Shown one piece after another: positions 1-7,755 of a stretch of DNA of 7,854 bases (its first letter is position 1; every line of letters starts with the position of its first letter). The notes beneath the pieces were generated by a model. It ran no database searches. It worked only from the letters and a program-made list of their open reading frames with translations, and was not told the origin of the DNA. The stretch is from TC-15 sp034437275 (lineage in GTDB: Bacteria > Chloroflexota > Anaerolineae > Aggregatilineales > Aggregatilineaceae). The translations under genes and the position numbers were made by a program. Location: the NCBI GenBank assembly GCA_034437275.1, contig DAOTUD010000073.1, positions 1-7,854 of the forward strand, in the 5' to 3' direction.

Positions 1-258
1 CGTCCCCCAGTCCAGCTCGACGACGACGTCTTCTTCCTCCTCGTCGCCGGCCTCCACCTCGCCGGCCTCGATACTCGCGGCAGCCTGGCGGATCATGGTC
101 ACGAATTCGTCCCACTCCTCGCCAAAAAAGTGCACCGTCACCGCGCCGAGTTCGACGTGATACGTTTTCTCGTCCGGTTCCACTGCCGACCACACCGTGT
201 AGTTTTCGGTCTGTGCCAGCGTATCGACCGGGATATTGGGCATGTCATCGTTGCTCAT
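1..258 (-). CDS. Small acidic protein of unknown function, 3' end beyond the window
   Basis: The minus strand stays open from an ATG at 258 to the window edge, giving 86 codons with no stop, so the C-terminus is missing. A strong Shine-Dalgarno sequence (AAGGAGGTT) lies a few bases upstream and fixes the start; the second Met at residue 6 has none. The first 65 residues mix hydrophobic and acidic positions (for example HFFGEEWDEF at about 43-52) and look like a small alpha/beta fold. From about residue 64 the chain becomes very acidic, with GEVEAGDEEEEDVVVELDW near the edge. There is no signal peptide, membrane segment or motif I can place. It follows the MBL hydrolase by 73 bases in the same direction, but a promoter candidate in that gap suggests it can be transcribed alone. 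I do not recognise the family. The frame and start are well supported; the function is unknown. Confidence 0.75.
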   Translation of the reverse strand, partial: MSNDDMPNIPVDTLAQTENYTVWSAVEPDEKTYHVELGAVTVHFFGEEWDEFVTMIRQAAASIEAGEVEAGDEEEEDVVVELDWGT

Positions 259-284
259 CGCGAACAACCTCCTTCACAAGCAGA

Positions 285-300
285 ACAATACACCTATTGT
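285..300. repeat. Perfect 6-bp inverted repeat over a promoter -10 region
   Basis: ACAATA (285-290) and TATTGT (295-300) are perfectly complementary across a 4-base spacer. The repeat overlaps the candidate -10 hexamer of the acidic-protein gene and lies just past the MBL gene end. It could be an operator half-site pair or a weak hairpin. It has no long T-run, so it is not a convincing terminator. Confidence 0.35.
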
Positions 301-324
301 CACCGGGCGCGCGCGAAATGTCCA
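296..324 (-). promoter_or_regulatory. Candidate sigma-70-type promoter for the acidic-protein gene
   Basis: Read on the minus strand, TGGACA (324-319) matches five of six -35 positions and GACAAT (301-296) matches four of six -10 positions, with a 17-base spacer. Transcription would begin near 288-290, leaving a leader of about 30 bases with the AAGGAGG site. It lies between the MBL stop and the next gene, so the last gene on this side need not depend on read-through. Hexamer matches are suggestive only. Confidence 0.4.
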
Positions 325-331
325 GGGCGCG

Positions 332-1030
332 TTAGTCGAACTGGCGCGCGGCGTGATGGATGGCGCGCTCCATTTTGTGCGCGGGCTGCTCCAGCACCGG
401 GCCATGCCCAACCGCCAGCCGCGCCAGGTTCAGGTCGTGCAGCGCGCGGGCGCTTTGCAGCGCGGTCGGCTTGTGCCACGTCGCCAGCGCAGGCAGCGGG
501 AACCGCCAACGCATATCCCCCGCAACGGCAACCCCGCCCAACGTCTGGAACGCATCGCCCGCGATCAGGGTGCGGTCGCGCGGGTCGAAAAACGCGACGT
601 GGCCCGGCGTGTGCCCCGGCGCGGCGACCACCTCCAGCGATCCGACGGTGTCGCCATGCGCCAGTTCACGCGTGGGGCTGGTCTCGCAGGGGGGATAGCC
701 GCCGCGCAGCTTGACCTGCGGCTCATCCTCGTCCAGGCGCTTGTCGCCGCGCAAGAAGCGCGCATCCCGCGCCGAGATCATGACCGCGGCCTCTGGCAGC
801 GCCGCGTGCAGCGCGTCCAGCGAGCCGACATGATCGGAATGTGCGTGCGTGAGCGCGATGCGCACGATCCGCGCGCCGAGCGAATCGGCGGCCTCGATGA
901 TGGCCTGCGCGCTGCCGCCCATACTGGTGTCGATCAACGTCAGCCCGTCGTCCTCGCGCACCAGGTAACAGTTTATCGCCCACCACCGGGTAAGCTTCGT
1001 CAGGTAGTCGCCGTGTGTGGTGACTTTCAT
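332..1030 (-). CDS. MBL-fold (metallo-beta-lactamase superfamily) metal-dependent hydrolase
   Basis: This 232-residue protein has the full metal-binding signature of the metallo-beta-lactamase fold: THAHSDH at 61-67 (H62, H64, D66, H67), H140 within PGHTPGH, D159 within AGD and H209 in VGHG. These residues normally bind a two-metal centre (often zinc) that activates water for hydrolysis. Length is typical for the compact glyoxalase II-like members. There is no signal peptide, so it is probably cytoplasmic. The N-terminal NCYLV and LIDT strands are also usual for the family. The substrate cannot be read from sequence; thioesters, lactones and phosphodiesters all occur among relatives. The ATG at 1030 is preceded by a GGAGGGAA ribosome site about 8 bases away. 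A repeat-bearing gap of 180 bases separates it from the gene upstream, so co-transcription is uncertain. The superfamily call is very secure; no specific enzyme name is justified. Confidence 0.93.
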   Translation of the reverse strand: MKVTTHGDYLTKLTRWWAINCYLVREDDGLTLIDTSMGGSAQAIIEAADSLGARIVRIALTHAHSDHVGSLDALHAALPEAAVMISARDARFLRGDKRLDEDEPQVKLRGGYPPCETSPTRELAHGDTVGSLEVVAAPGHTPGHVAFFDPRDRTLIAGDAFQTLGGVAVAGDMRWRFPLPALATWHKPTALQSARALHDLNLARLAVGHGPVLEQPAHKMERAIHHAARQFD

Positions 1031-1066
1031 TGTGCGGGTTCCCTCCCTGCTTGGGCGTTATGCTGG

Positions 1067-1170
1067 TTTTACCCCTCCCCTGGCCCCCTCCCCGCGCGCG
1101 GAGAGGGGGAAACAAACCGGGACCCAAAGTCCCTCTCCGTTCATGGGGAGGGATTTAGGGAGGGGTAAAC
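1067..1170. repeat. C/T-rich repeat element with imperfect terminal inverted repeats and two inner hairpins
   Basis: The left end (TTTACCCCTCCC from 1068) is matched by the reverse complement of the right end (1169-1158), and similarity continues for about 25 bases per arm with a few mismatches. Inside are two further palindromes: 1084-1109 (CCCCCTCCCCGCG against CGCGGAGAGGGGG, one mismatched pair) and 1131-1152 (CCCTCTCC, a 6-base loop, GGGGAGGG, one mismatched pair). The element fills most of the gap between the 106-residue gene and the MBL gene. It encodes nothing. The build is like a REP/BIME-type or MITE-like non-autonomous repeat. A shorter relative occurs at 4116-4153. Confidence 0.7.
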
Positions 1171-1210
1171 CATCGACACACGCGCCAGGATATCTAGCAT
1201 AACCCCCTAC

Positions 1211-1531
1211 TTAGTCGTGCTCTGAATCATACGCATCCAGCGCGCGCAGCACCGCCGCCAGCGCGACCAGCGACGCACCGCTGTGCGCCTGCTCGTCCAG
1301 CCCCTCGACGCGAAAGCGCCGCTGCAAGGCGTTGTGCTCAAAGTCGGGACCGTCGATCACGGCAGCGACGCGCGCCGCGATCTGCTGGCGGCGGGCATCA
1401 TCCCAGCCGAAGGCGGTCTTGGTCCAGTACAGCCGGTAGCCGGCGTCGATGCGTTCGGCGCTGAGCGGTTCGGGGGGCTGCGGGTCCGGGACCGAGTCGT
1501 CCTGCATGATGCGCCGCCAAAAATCAACCAT
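1211..1531 (-). CDS. Conserved-looking 106-residue protein of unknown function
   Basis: The ATG at 1531 follows a GGAGG site with a 5-base spacer, a textbook start; the second Met (residue 9) has no such support. The protein opens with a short Trp/Arg-rich piece (VDFWRRIMQ), then a proline-rich linker (about 13-23), then a mostly helical body with an LSAERIDAGYRLYW segment (23-36) and an Ala/Leu-rich C-terminal helix (about 86-100) ending in acidic residues. It has no membrane segment, Cys pair or catalytic signature that I can see. It lies 113 bases downstream of the acetyltransferase gene and has its own promoter candidate, so it may be expressed independently. I do not recognise the family. 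The ribosome site and composition matching its neighbours make it a likely real gene. Confidence 0.72.
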   Translation of the reverse strand: MVDFWRRIMQDDSVPDPQPPEPLSAERIDAGYRLYWTKTAFGWDDARRQQIAARVAAVIDGPDFEHNALQRRFRVEGLDEQAHSGASLVALAAVLRALDAYDSEHD

Positions 1532-1564
1532 GTTGTCCTCCGTTCACAGGGTGCTCCTGCCCCG

Positions 1565-1595
1565 ATCATACACACAACCAGGCCGGAACACCCAA
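1565..1595 (-). promoter_or_regulatory. Weak candidate promoter upstream of the 106-residue gene
   Basis: On the minus strand TTGGGT (1595-1590) and TATGAT (1570-1565) resemble -35 and -10 elements (four and five matches of six), but the spacer of 19 bases is longer than the preferred 17. The position, 34 bases before the ATG, is reasonable. This is a suggestion only. Confidence 0.28.
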
Positions 1596-1607
1596 CGCCC
1601 GGCCCGT

Positions 1608-1644
1608 GAAAACTGTATGCAGTTGGCCCCCCGCCGACAGTTTC
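1608..1644 (-). repeat. Inverted repeat just after the acetyltransferase stop codon; possible weak terminator
   Basis: AAACTGT (1610-1616) and ACAGTTT (1637-1643) are perfectly complementary, with a 20-base loop that itself contains a short palindrome (AACTG/CAGTT at 1611-1624). In the sense of the acetyltransferase transcript the stem starts one base after the stop codon and ends in TTTT then C. The stem is short and the loop long, so a terminator role is possible but weakly supported. Confidence 0.35.
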
Positions 1645-2631
1645 TCAGTTGCGGCGCGGGCCTTCCGACCAGTCCTCCGCCGGAGGCAGGTTTTCGATGC
1701 GCACGTCGGCGTGCTGCGTCAGGTTCAGGTCGCGGGCATACAGCCACGTCTCGCCCTCCCATTCGCGCTCGTACCCGGCCTGCTCCAACGCCTGGATGCG
1801 CACCGGGTCCTTGTAGGCCTTGATGCGCACGCCGCCCCGGCCCAGCGCCGCCGCCAGCCGCCGCGCAGCGCGGTAGCACGCCGCCAGATCGGACGCCGGC
1901 ACGTCGCAGTACGCCAGCTTGAGCCGTTCGCCGCCCGGCCAGCGGTCATTGTCCAGCGGGTTGACGATCAGCACCCCGCCGAGTTGATCCCCCTCCCCCG
2001 GCCAACCGTAGACCAGCCCGGCCTGCAAACGCTCGGCCAGCCGAGCGTCGGTCAGGAAGTAGAACGACCAGTCGTACTCGATGCTGCGCTGGGCGCGCGC
2101 AAAGTGCGCGGACGCCGCCAGCCAGGCGCGCACGCGCGGCCCGTCGTCCGCGGCCAGTTGGCGCAGCGTGGCGACCGGCTCGGCCAGCGGATCGGCGGAG
2201 TAGCCCAGGTAGGCGGCCTTGAACTCAAACCCGGTCTGGGCGGCCAGCTTGTGCACCGCCTCGTTGAGCGATGCCGTCGAAAAGCGGATCACGCCTTCGC
2301 GGTGCTGGCGGGCTTCGTTGATTACAAAATGGTGCAAAATACGCGAGATGCCGCGCCCCTGGAAGGCCGGGTCGACGCGCAGCCCCTCCAGCCACCACTC
2401 GCCTTCGGCGAAGCGGGTGAGCTTAGTCACACCCACCACCTGATCGCGGAACGTAGCGACGTAAAACCCGTCGTGTGGGTCGGCAAACCACACATCCAGC
2501 ACGCGCGGCAGGTAGTCGTCGCCATCCCAGGTTTGGGCGGCGATGGCTTCCAGCGCCGGGCGGTCGCCCGGCTCCGCGTGACGAATATTCAGTTCGGAAC
2601 GGGTCAGAATGTGTGCGACAATCGAATCCAC
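1645..2631 (-). CDS. GNAT-family N-acetyltransferase, probable tandem-domain form
   Basis: The N-terminal half (about residues 14-145) is a recognisable GNAT domain. It opens with LNIRHAEPGD and carries motif A, LEGLRVDPAFQGRGIS (81-96); the QGRGIS turn (91-96) normally grips the pyrophosphate of acetyl-CoA. LNEAVHKLAAQTGF (122-135) is the usual late helix-turn. The remaining half, to residue 328, is longer than a single domain needs and ends in a GNAT-like tail (ALEQAGYEREWEGE at about 281-294), but it lacks a glycine-rich acetyl-CoA loop. I infer a degenerate second GNAT domain. The acceptor substrate is unknown. The start is a GTG at 2631 with AGAGGG about 9 bases upstream; no ATG or GTG nearer the domain has better support. 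It begins 47 bases after the permease stop in the same direction, so the two may share an mRNA. Confidence 0.88.
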   Translation of the reverse strand: MDSIVAHILTRSELNIRHAEPGDRPALEAIAAQTWDGDDYLPRVLDVWFADPHDGFYVATFRDQVVGVTKLTRFAEGEWWLEGLRVDPAFQGRGISRILHHFVINEARQHREGVIRFSTASLNEAVHKLAAQTGFEFKAAYLGYSADPLAEPVATLRQLAADDGPRVRAWLAASAHFARAQRSIEYDWSFYFLTDARLAERLQAGLVYGWPGEGDQLGGVLIVNPLDNDRWPGGERLKLAYCDVPASDLAACYRAARRLAAALGRGGVRIKAYKDPVRIQALEQAGYEREWEGETWLYARDLNLTQHADVRIENLPPAEDWSEGPRRN

Positions 2632-2678
2632 AAGTAGTACCCTCTTTCACTATACGGCAACAGGTCGGTTCCAACCCC

Positions 2679-3989
2679 CTACGAAAACTCGGACTGCTCC
2701 GCGAACAAATCGGATGCCAGCAGACGCTCGCGCTCCGTCTCGTCGGGCAGCGTCGGCAGCCAGCGCCGCAGGAAAAAGCGCATCACGCGGTAGGCCAGCC
2801 CGCGCGGACGTTGGCTGTAGATCGGCAGCGTGGGGAAGACCTCCTCGTCGAACAGCTTGCCGCGCAAATAACGGGCCAGCAGGCGCAGCGTCGCCACCAT
2901 CGGCGCGGCCAGGATCACGCCCAGCACCCCGACCAGACTGGCCCCCACGATGATCGACACCAGCACCACGAACGGGTGCAAATCCAGGCTGCCGCCCAGG
3001 ATGCGCGGCACCAGAAAGATCGCCTCAAGCTGTTGGATCGCGCTGTAGACCAGCGCCACGACCACCGCGTAGAACAGCCCGGCATCCAGCGCAGGGATGG
3101 TCGCGCTGGGTGTCGTCAGCGCGAACAACAGTGCCGGCACCGCCGCCAGGATCGGGCCAAAGTTGGGCACCAGCTCCAGCACCGCCGCGATCAGGGCCAG
3201 CACCAACGGCTGCGGCAGCCCCAGGATCAGCGCCGCGATGTAGGTCGCCACGCCGACCGCGAAGCACAGCATCAACTGCCCGCGCAGGTAGGCGTTCCAG
3301 ATCAGCCCGATCTCGCGCATCAGGCGCAGCACGTCGCCGCGATAGCTCTCCGGCACGCTGCCCAGCAGGTAATTGACGAACTTCGGCCCGTCGCGCATCA
3401 AGTAGAACGACAGCACCAGCACCATCACGAACGTGAACAAAAACGACACCGCGCCGCCCAGCACGTTCAGCGCCGGGTAGGCCAGCGTCATCGCGGTATC
3501 CTTCAGGAAATTCCCAGCCCCGCCCTCGCCTTCATCCTGGTCGAGGGCCTTCTCCAGTTCGTCCATTGGCACCAGCGTGAAGTTGCCAACCCGGATCGGC
3601 TTGCTGAGGAAGGACTCGACGTCGGCCTGGGTATCCGCGACCAGTTCGGGCAGGTCCTCGGCAAATTCTTCCGACTGGTCGACCATCGAGGGCACGACCA
3701 GCGCCCCAAACAGGTAGAACACCCCACCAACGACAACCCACGTCAGCACCACCGCCAGCGTGCGCCGCAGGTCGGCGATGAGGCCCGGCAGCGGCAGCCG
3801 CCGCTCGAAGAACGTCACCACCGGCGAAAGCAAATAGGCCAGCAGCACCGACAGCACAATCGACGACCACACCGACCGTCCGACCTGCCGCAGCACCACC
3901 AGCACCAGCACCAGCAGGATCAGCGACACGATCACTTTCGTGGTGCGGTTCCAGGGCGGGCTGGTGATAGGTGGAAGCTTCTTCGCCAC
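2679..3989 (-). CDS. AI-2E family (UPF0118/PerM-type) membrane permease
   Basis: The 436-residue protein has the architecture of the AI-2E transporter family. Hydrophobic segments lie at about 19-36, 43-60 and 78-100, followed by a soluble acidic section (about 104-165). Further membrane segments then follow, with SFYLMRDG (194-201), ELVPNFGP (272-279) and a late PRILGGSLDLHPFVV stretch; all are family hallmarks. Length is slightly above the common 350-400 residues because of the central section and a basic C-terminal tail after the last membrane span. Members export varied small molecules, and the family name does not prove autoinducer-2 transport. The frame is open to a GTG at 4019, but AGAAGGAGGT lies inside that extension, exactly 7 bases before the GTG at 3989, so I place the start there. 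It heads the leftward gene block and faces the 145-residue gene across a 248-base divergent region. Confidence 0.92.
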   Translation of the reverse strand: MAKKLPPITSPPWNRTTKVIVSLILLVLVLVVLRQVGRSVWSSIVLSVLLAYLLSPVVTFFERRLPLPGLIADLRRTLAVVLTWVVVGGVFYLFGALVVPSMVDQSEEFAEDLPELVADTQADVESFLSKPIRVGNFTLVPMDELEKALDQDEGEGGAGNFLKDTAMTLAYPALNVLGGAVSFLFTFVMVLVLSFYLMRDGPKFVNYLLGSVPESYRGDVLRLMREIGLIWNAYLRGQLMLCFAVGVATYIAALILGLPQPLVLALIAAVLELVPNFGPILAAVPALLFALTTPSATIPALDAGLFYAVVVALVYSAIQQLEAIFLVPRILGGSLDLHPFVVLVSIIVGASLVGVLGVILAAPMVATLRLLARYLRGKLFDEEVFPTLPIYSQRPRGLAYRVMRFFLRRWLPTLPDETERERLLASDLFAEQSEFS

Positions 3990-4022
3990 GCGCAAACCTC
4001 CTTCTGGTTGGCTGGTCACTCT

Positions 4023-4051
4023 ATTCTAATTTTAACGTGGTGCGGAATTAA
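4023..4051 (-). promoter_or_regulatory. Candidate promoter for the leftward permease gene
   Basis: On the minus strand TAGAAT (4028-4023) matches five of six -10 positions, and TTAATT (4051-4046) is a weak -35 match at a 17-base spacing. It lies in a small AT-rich pocket of otherwise GC-rich DNA and would give a leader of about 30 bases before the GTG at 3989. It also argues against a start at 4019, which would begin almost at the transcription start. Confidence 0.42.
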
Positions 4052-4115
4052 AGGCGAACCGGGCCGGCGGGTCCACGAACAACCTGTCGTGTCGAGTCTG
4101 GCCGGCGCAAAAAAC

Positions 4116-4153
4116 ACCCCTCACCCCCTCTCCCACCGAGTGGGCGAGGGGGA
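4116..4153. repeat. C/T-rich hairpin repeat related to the element at 1067-1170
   Basis: CCCCCTCTCCCA (4124-4135) pairs with TGGGCGAGGGGG (4141-4152) with a single mismatch around a 5-base loop. It is preceded by ACCCCTCA, giving the same ACCCCTC...CCCCCTC order seen at 1071-1090. It sits in the divergent region between two likely promoters and so is not at a gene end. On the plus strand it is not followed by a T-run, so it is better read as a dispersed repeat than a terminator. Confidence 0.62.
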
Positions 4154-4167
4154 GTCATGGCGCACGC

Positions 4168-4210
4168 TTTTTCCCCTTGTATCATAAAAGGTATGGTATG
4201 GTTAGATAAA
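4168..4210 (+). promoter_or_regulatory. AT-rich pocket, probable promoter region of the 145-residue gene
   Basis: This stretch is notably AT-rich against its surroundings and contains TTGTAT (4177-4182), an overlapping repeated TATGGT (4192-4197 and 4197-4202, the second preceded by TGG like an extended -10) and TAGATA (4203-4208). No -35/-10 pair has ideal spacing, so I mark the region rather than a defined promoter. Confidence 0.28.
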
Positions 4211-4237
4211 AACAGCCATCCACAAGGAGGCACCACC

Positions 4238-4675
4238 ATGAGCACCGACCGCGCCGCCGAGATCGACCGTCTGCGCCAGCGCGAAGACGCGACCCGGCTG
4301 CACCTGCTGACGATCGTCACGCCGTTTCGCGGCACGCTGGACCGCTTCATGCTGCTCGAACACGGCGACGCCGCCACCCTGATCACCTGCCGCGACTGCC
4401 GGCTGACCTCGCCGCTGGACCGAGGCGCGCGCCAGCCCGTCGACGTGGCGACGTTGGCCGACTTTCTGCGCCAGCTCGATCACGCCGAGGCCGCCTGGGA
4501 CGAGGACGCCGTGCCGGAAGGCTCGCACGACGGCATCACGCTCATCGCCGAGCGCGCCACCAAGCGCGACTACGCCATCACGCACATGCTCGCCCCGCGC
4601 AGCAATACGCCGCACATGCGCCTGCTGCGGGCGTGGCTGTCGGCCTTCCCGGCGATCAACAAGGCGCTGGGCTAG
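4238..4675 (+). CDS. Uncharacterised 145-residue protein with a single CxxC
   Basis: The start ATG has AAGGAGG 7 bases upstream. The frame is open further back to an ATG at 4157, but that extension runs through the promoter-like pocket and the ribosome site, so it is not used. The protein starts with a charged helix (about 4-20), then HLLTIVTPFRGTLDRFMLLE (22-41), a CRDC pair (C51, C54), an Asp/Glu-rich middle and a basic, probably helical C-terminus (LRAWLSAFP). One CxxC alone is not enough to claim a zinc site. There is no signal peptide or membrane span. It is transcribed divergently from the permease and stops 196 bases before the glycosyltransferase, which has its own promoter, so it is probably monocistronic. 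I do not recognise the family. Confidence 0.78.
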   Translation: MSTDRAAEIDRLRQREDATRLHLLTIVTPFRGTLDRFMLLEHGDAATLITCRDCRLTSPLDRGARQPVDVATLADFLRQLDHAEAAWDEDAVPEGSHDGITLIAERATKRDYAITHMLAPRSNTPHMRLLRAWLSAFPAINKALG

Positions 4676-4782
4676 CGTCAGCCGGGCGTCAGGCAGCCAG
4701 CCAGCAGCCCCTTCGGCGTGCGTGGTATGCTAGGGGTGAGGGGCGGGGCAGCCTGAAGACATTACTTGCACCACACTGCCCC

Positions 4783-4811
4783 TTGATGTGCGGGGAGGCC
4801 TTCGCTACAAT
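4783..4811 (+). promoter_or_regulatory. Promoter of the glycosyltransferase/phosphoglycosyltransferase pair
   Basis: TTGATG (4783-4788, four of six matches) and TACAAT (4806-4811, five of six) are spaced by exactly 17 bases. Transcription would start near 4818, about 54 bases before the GTG at 4872. This is the best-formed sigma-70-type promoter in the window. It also argues against using the ATG at 4788 as the glycosyltransferase start, since that codon lies inside the promoter. Confidence 0.58.
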
Positions 4812-4871
4812 CGGGCGCAGGGACACACATCAGCGGGGCCGCCAGCCGGTCCGCACAGAATAGAGGCCAAT

Positions 4872-5773
4872 GTGCTAGACCTGGGCATCGTCATCGTAAA
4901 TTGGAACACGCGCGAGCTGCTGCGCGCCTGTCTGCAGTCGGTTGAAGCATCGGTGGGAGATTTTTCGTGCCGGGTGGTGGTGGTGGACAACGCCTCGACT
5001 GACGGCAGCGCGTCGATGGTGCAGCGCGAGTTCCCCGAGGTGACGGTGGTCTTCAACCCGAACAACGAAGGCTTCGGCGTGGCCAACAACAAGGGGCTGC
5101 AATTGCTGGGGCTGTACCGGGGCTGCGCCAGCGGCCACGCGCCGCGTTACGCGCTGATCCTGAACCCGGACACCGAACTGCCGCCTACTGCGCTGCGCGA
5201 CATGATCGCTTACATGGACGCCGACGAACAGATCGGGGCGGTGGGGCCGAAGCTGGTGCGGCCCGATGGCAGCCTGGACCTGGCGTGCCGCCGCAGCTTC
5301 CCGACGCCCGCCATCAGCTTTTACCGGATGATCGGGCTGTCACGGCTGTTCCCGCGCAGCCGCCGCTTCGGGCGTTATAATATGACATACCTGGACCCCG
5401 ACATTGAAACCGAGGTCGACTCGGTGGTAGGGGCTTTCATGATGGTCCGGCGCGCGGTCATTCAGCGCGTGGGGCTGTTCGACGAAACGTTTTGGATGTA
5501 TGGAGAAGACCTGGATTGGGCGTACAGAATCAAACAGGCCGGGTGGAAGATCATGTACAACCCGAGGGTGACGGTGACGCACGTGAAACGCGCGGCGAGC
5601 AGCCAGTCACCCCGGGCACAGGCCGCGTTTTACCAGGCGATGCTGATCTTCTACCGGAAACACTACCGCAGGACGACACCGGCCTGGCTGCACAGCCTGA
5701 TACTCCTGGGGCTGCTGCTGAAGGGCCGGCGGCCCGTATGGCGCGAACTCCGCCGCCCGACTCCGCCAGGCGT

Positions 5774-5777
<4 letters not shown>
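4872..5777 (+). CDS. Glycosyltransferase family 2, WbbL-like (rhamnosyltransferase-type)
   Basis: This enzyme is predicted to transfer a sugar from a nucleotide donor onto a growing lipid-linked glycan at the cytoplasmic face of the membrane. The GT-A signature reads in order: IVIVNWNTREL (6-16), VVVVDNASTDGS (35-46), NEGFGVANNKGL (65-76), the metal-binding NPDTE (98-102), VGAFMMVRR (186-194) and FWMYGEDLDW (207-216), whose acidic residues are the usual catalytic base region. A hydrophobic stretch near the C-terminus (about 272-283) may touch the membrane. The NWNT and YGEDLDW pattern is that of WbbL-like enzymes; donor and linkage cannot be read, so rhamnose is only a hint. The start is the GTG at 4872 with AGAGG 5 bases upstream; the overlapping ATG at 4870 hits a stop after two codons, and the earlier ATG at 4788 lies within the promoter. 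Its last codons overlap the next gene by ATGA. Length (301) is normal. Confidence 0.92.
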
Positions 5778-7198
<1,421 letters not shown>

Positions 7199-7224
7199 GG
7201 GGAAACTAGAGCGCCAATGTCATT

Positions 7225-7264
7225 CCTCAAATAACGACAATTGAACACCTGTCTTGTTATGAGG
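7225..7264 (+). terminator. Bulged stem-loop shortly after the sugar transferase stop; weak terminator candidate
   Basis: CCTCA (7225-7229) pairs with TGAGG (7260-7264), TAAC (7232-7235) with GTTA (7256-7259) and GACA (7236-7239) with TGTC (7250-7253), giving 13 pairs with two 2-base bulges and a 10-base loop. It starts 27 bases after the stop codon, where a terminator is expected, but no T-run follows. The rest of 7199-7312 holds only a small palindrome, TTTGCGCAAA (7278-7287), and no gene that I can see. Confidence 0.28.
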
Positions 7265-7312
7265 ACTTAACGTGTGTTTTGCGCAAATAACAGTTTGGGA
7301 GGAAGGTTTTTG

Positions 7313-7720
7313 CTAAACACTAAAATGTTGCTCAGGCAAAGCAACCCTAAACTGGTAATAAGCAAACCGCGTACTGAAATGCTCCAAATAAGGAGAAGCC
7401 AGTACACATCTACGCTCAGCTTCTTGCTGACTTATTCGTTTGTAAATTTCATCGGGATGAATTGCAAAGTATCGTCTAAACTCAACAACTAATTCATCAA
7501 TTCCCTTCCCCAGCGCATCTTCCTCTTCTTTGACTTGTTGCAGAAAATGAAAACGCTCATCTTTATTGACACGAATATAATCTTTCCAACGCCTACTATT
7601 TACTATATCTTTGGGGCTATTATTCTTAAATTCAGTAGCTAGAGATACTTCGCAAAACAGAACACTTGTTAGAAGGCGGTGAGCGCGCCCATTCTCGCTG
7701 TTTCTTGCTTTATAATCCAA
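7313..7720 (-). CDS. Unrecognised 135-residue reading frame in AT-rich DNA, possibly a gene remnant
   Basis: The frame is open without a stop from 7816 down to 7313 but contains no ATG or GTG; the only usual start is a TTG at 7720, with no visible Shine-Dalgarno sequence. The residues look like genuine protein: amphipathic, charged and helical, with segments such as NSRRWKDYIRVNKDERFHF (about 41-59), GIDELVVEFRRYF (73-85) and a C-terminal LEHFSTRFAYYQFRVALP. Base use is far more AT-rich than in the other genes. A TATACT on the minus strand (7839-7834) could be a -10 element for it, but its -35 would lie off the window. I cannot name the family. It could be an intact transferred gene using TTG, or the 3' part of a gene that lost its start. 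The coding character is moderately supported; the start is not. Confidence 0.5.
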   Translation of the reverse strand: MDYKARNSENGRAHRLLTSVLFCEVSLATEFKNNSPKDIVNSRRWKDYIRVNKDERFHFLQQVKEEEDALGKGIDELVVEFRRYFAIHPDEIYKRISQQEAERRCVLASPYLEHFSTRFAYYQFRVALPEQHFSV

Positions 7721-7755
7721 ATTCAGATGGGTGTGGCTACTTTGCGTTTTGAAAA

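Noticed and set aside
236..1168. A 310-codon plus-strand frame opposite the MBL gene
   Set aside because: The opposite frame has a complete set of metal-binding motifs. This frame is Arg/Gln-rich shadow sequence and runs through an intergenic repeat.
2632..2678. A promoter in the 47-base gap between the permease and the acetyltransferase genes
   Set aside because: I could not find a -10/-35 pair with acceptable spacing, so I treat the pair as probably co-transcribed.
2475..4187. A 570-codon open frame on the plus strand, opposite the permease and part of the acetyltransferase gene
   Set aside because: It is rich in Gln, His and Arg with no recognisable domain, has no ribosome site, and mirrors the codon bias of the clearly real permease on the other strand.
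4157..4237. Upstream extension of the 145-residue gene to the ATG at 4157
   Set aside because: The extension crosses the AT-rich promoter-like pocket and the AAGGAGG site that belongs to the ATG at 4238.
7274..7492. A 72-codon plus-strand frame in the AT-rich tail
   Set aside because: It has no ribosome site and lies opposite the longer, more protein-like minus-strand frame.
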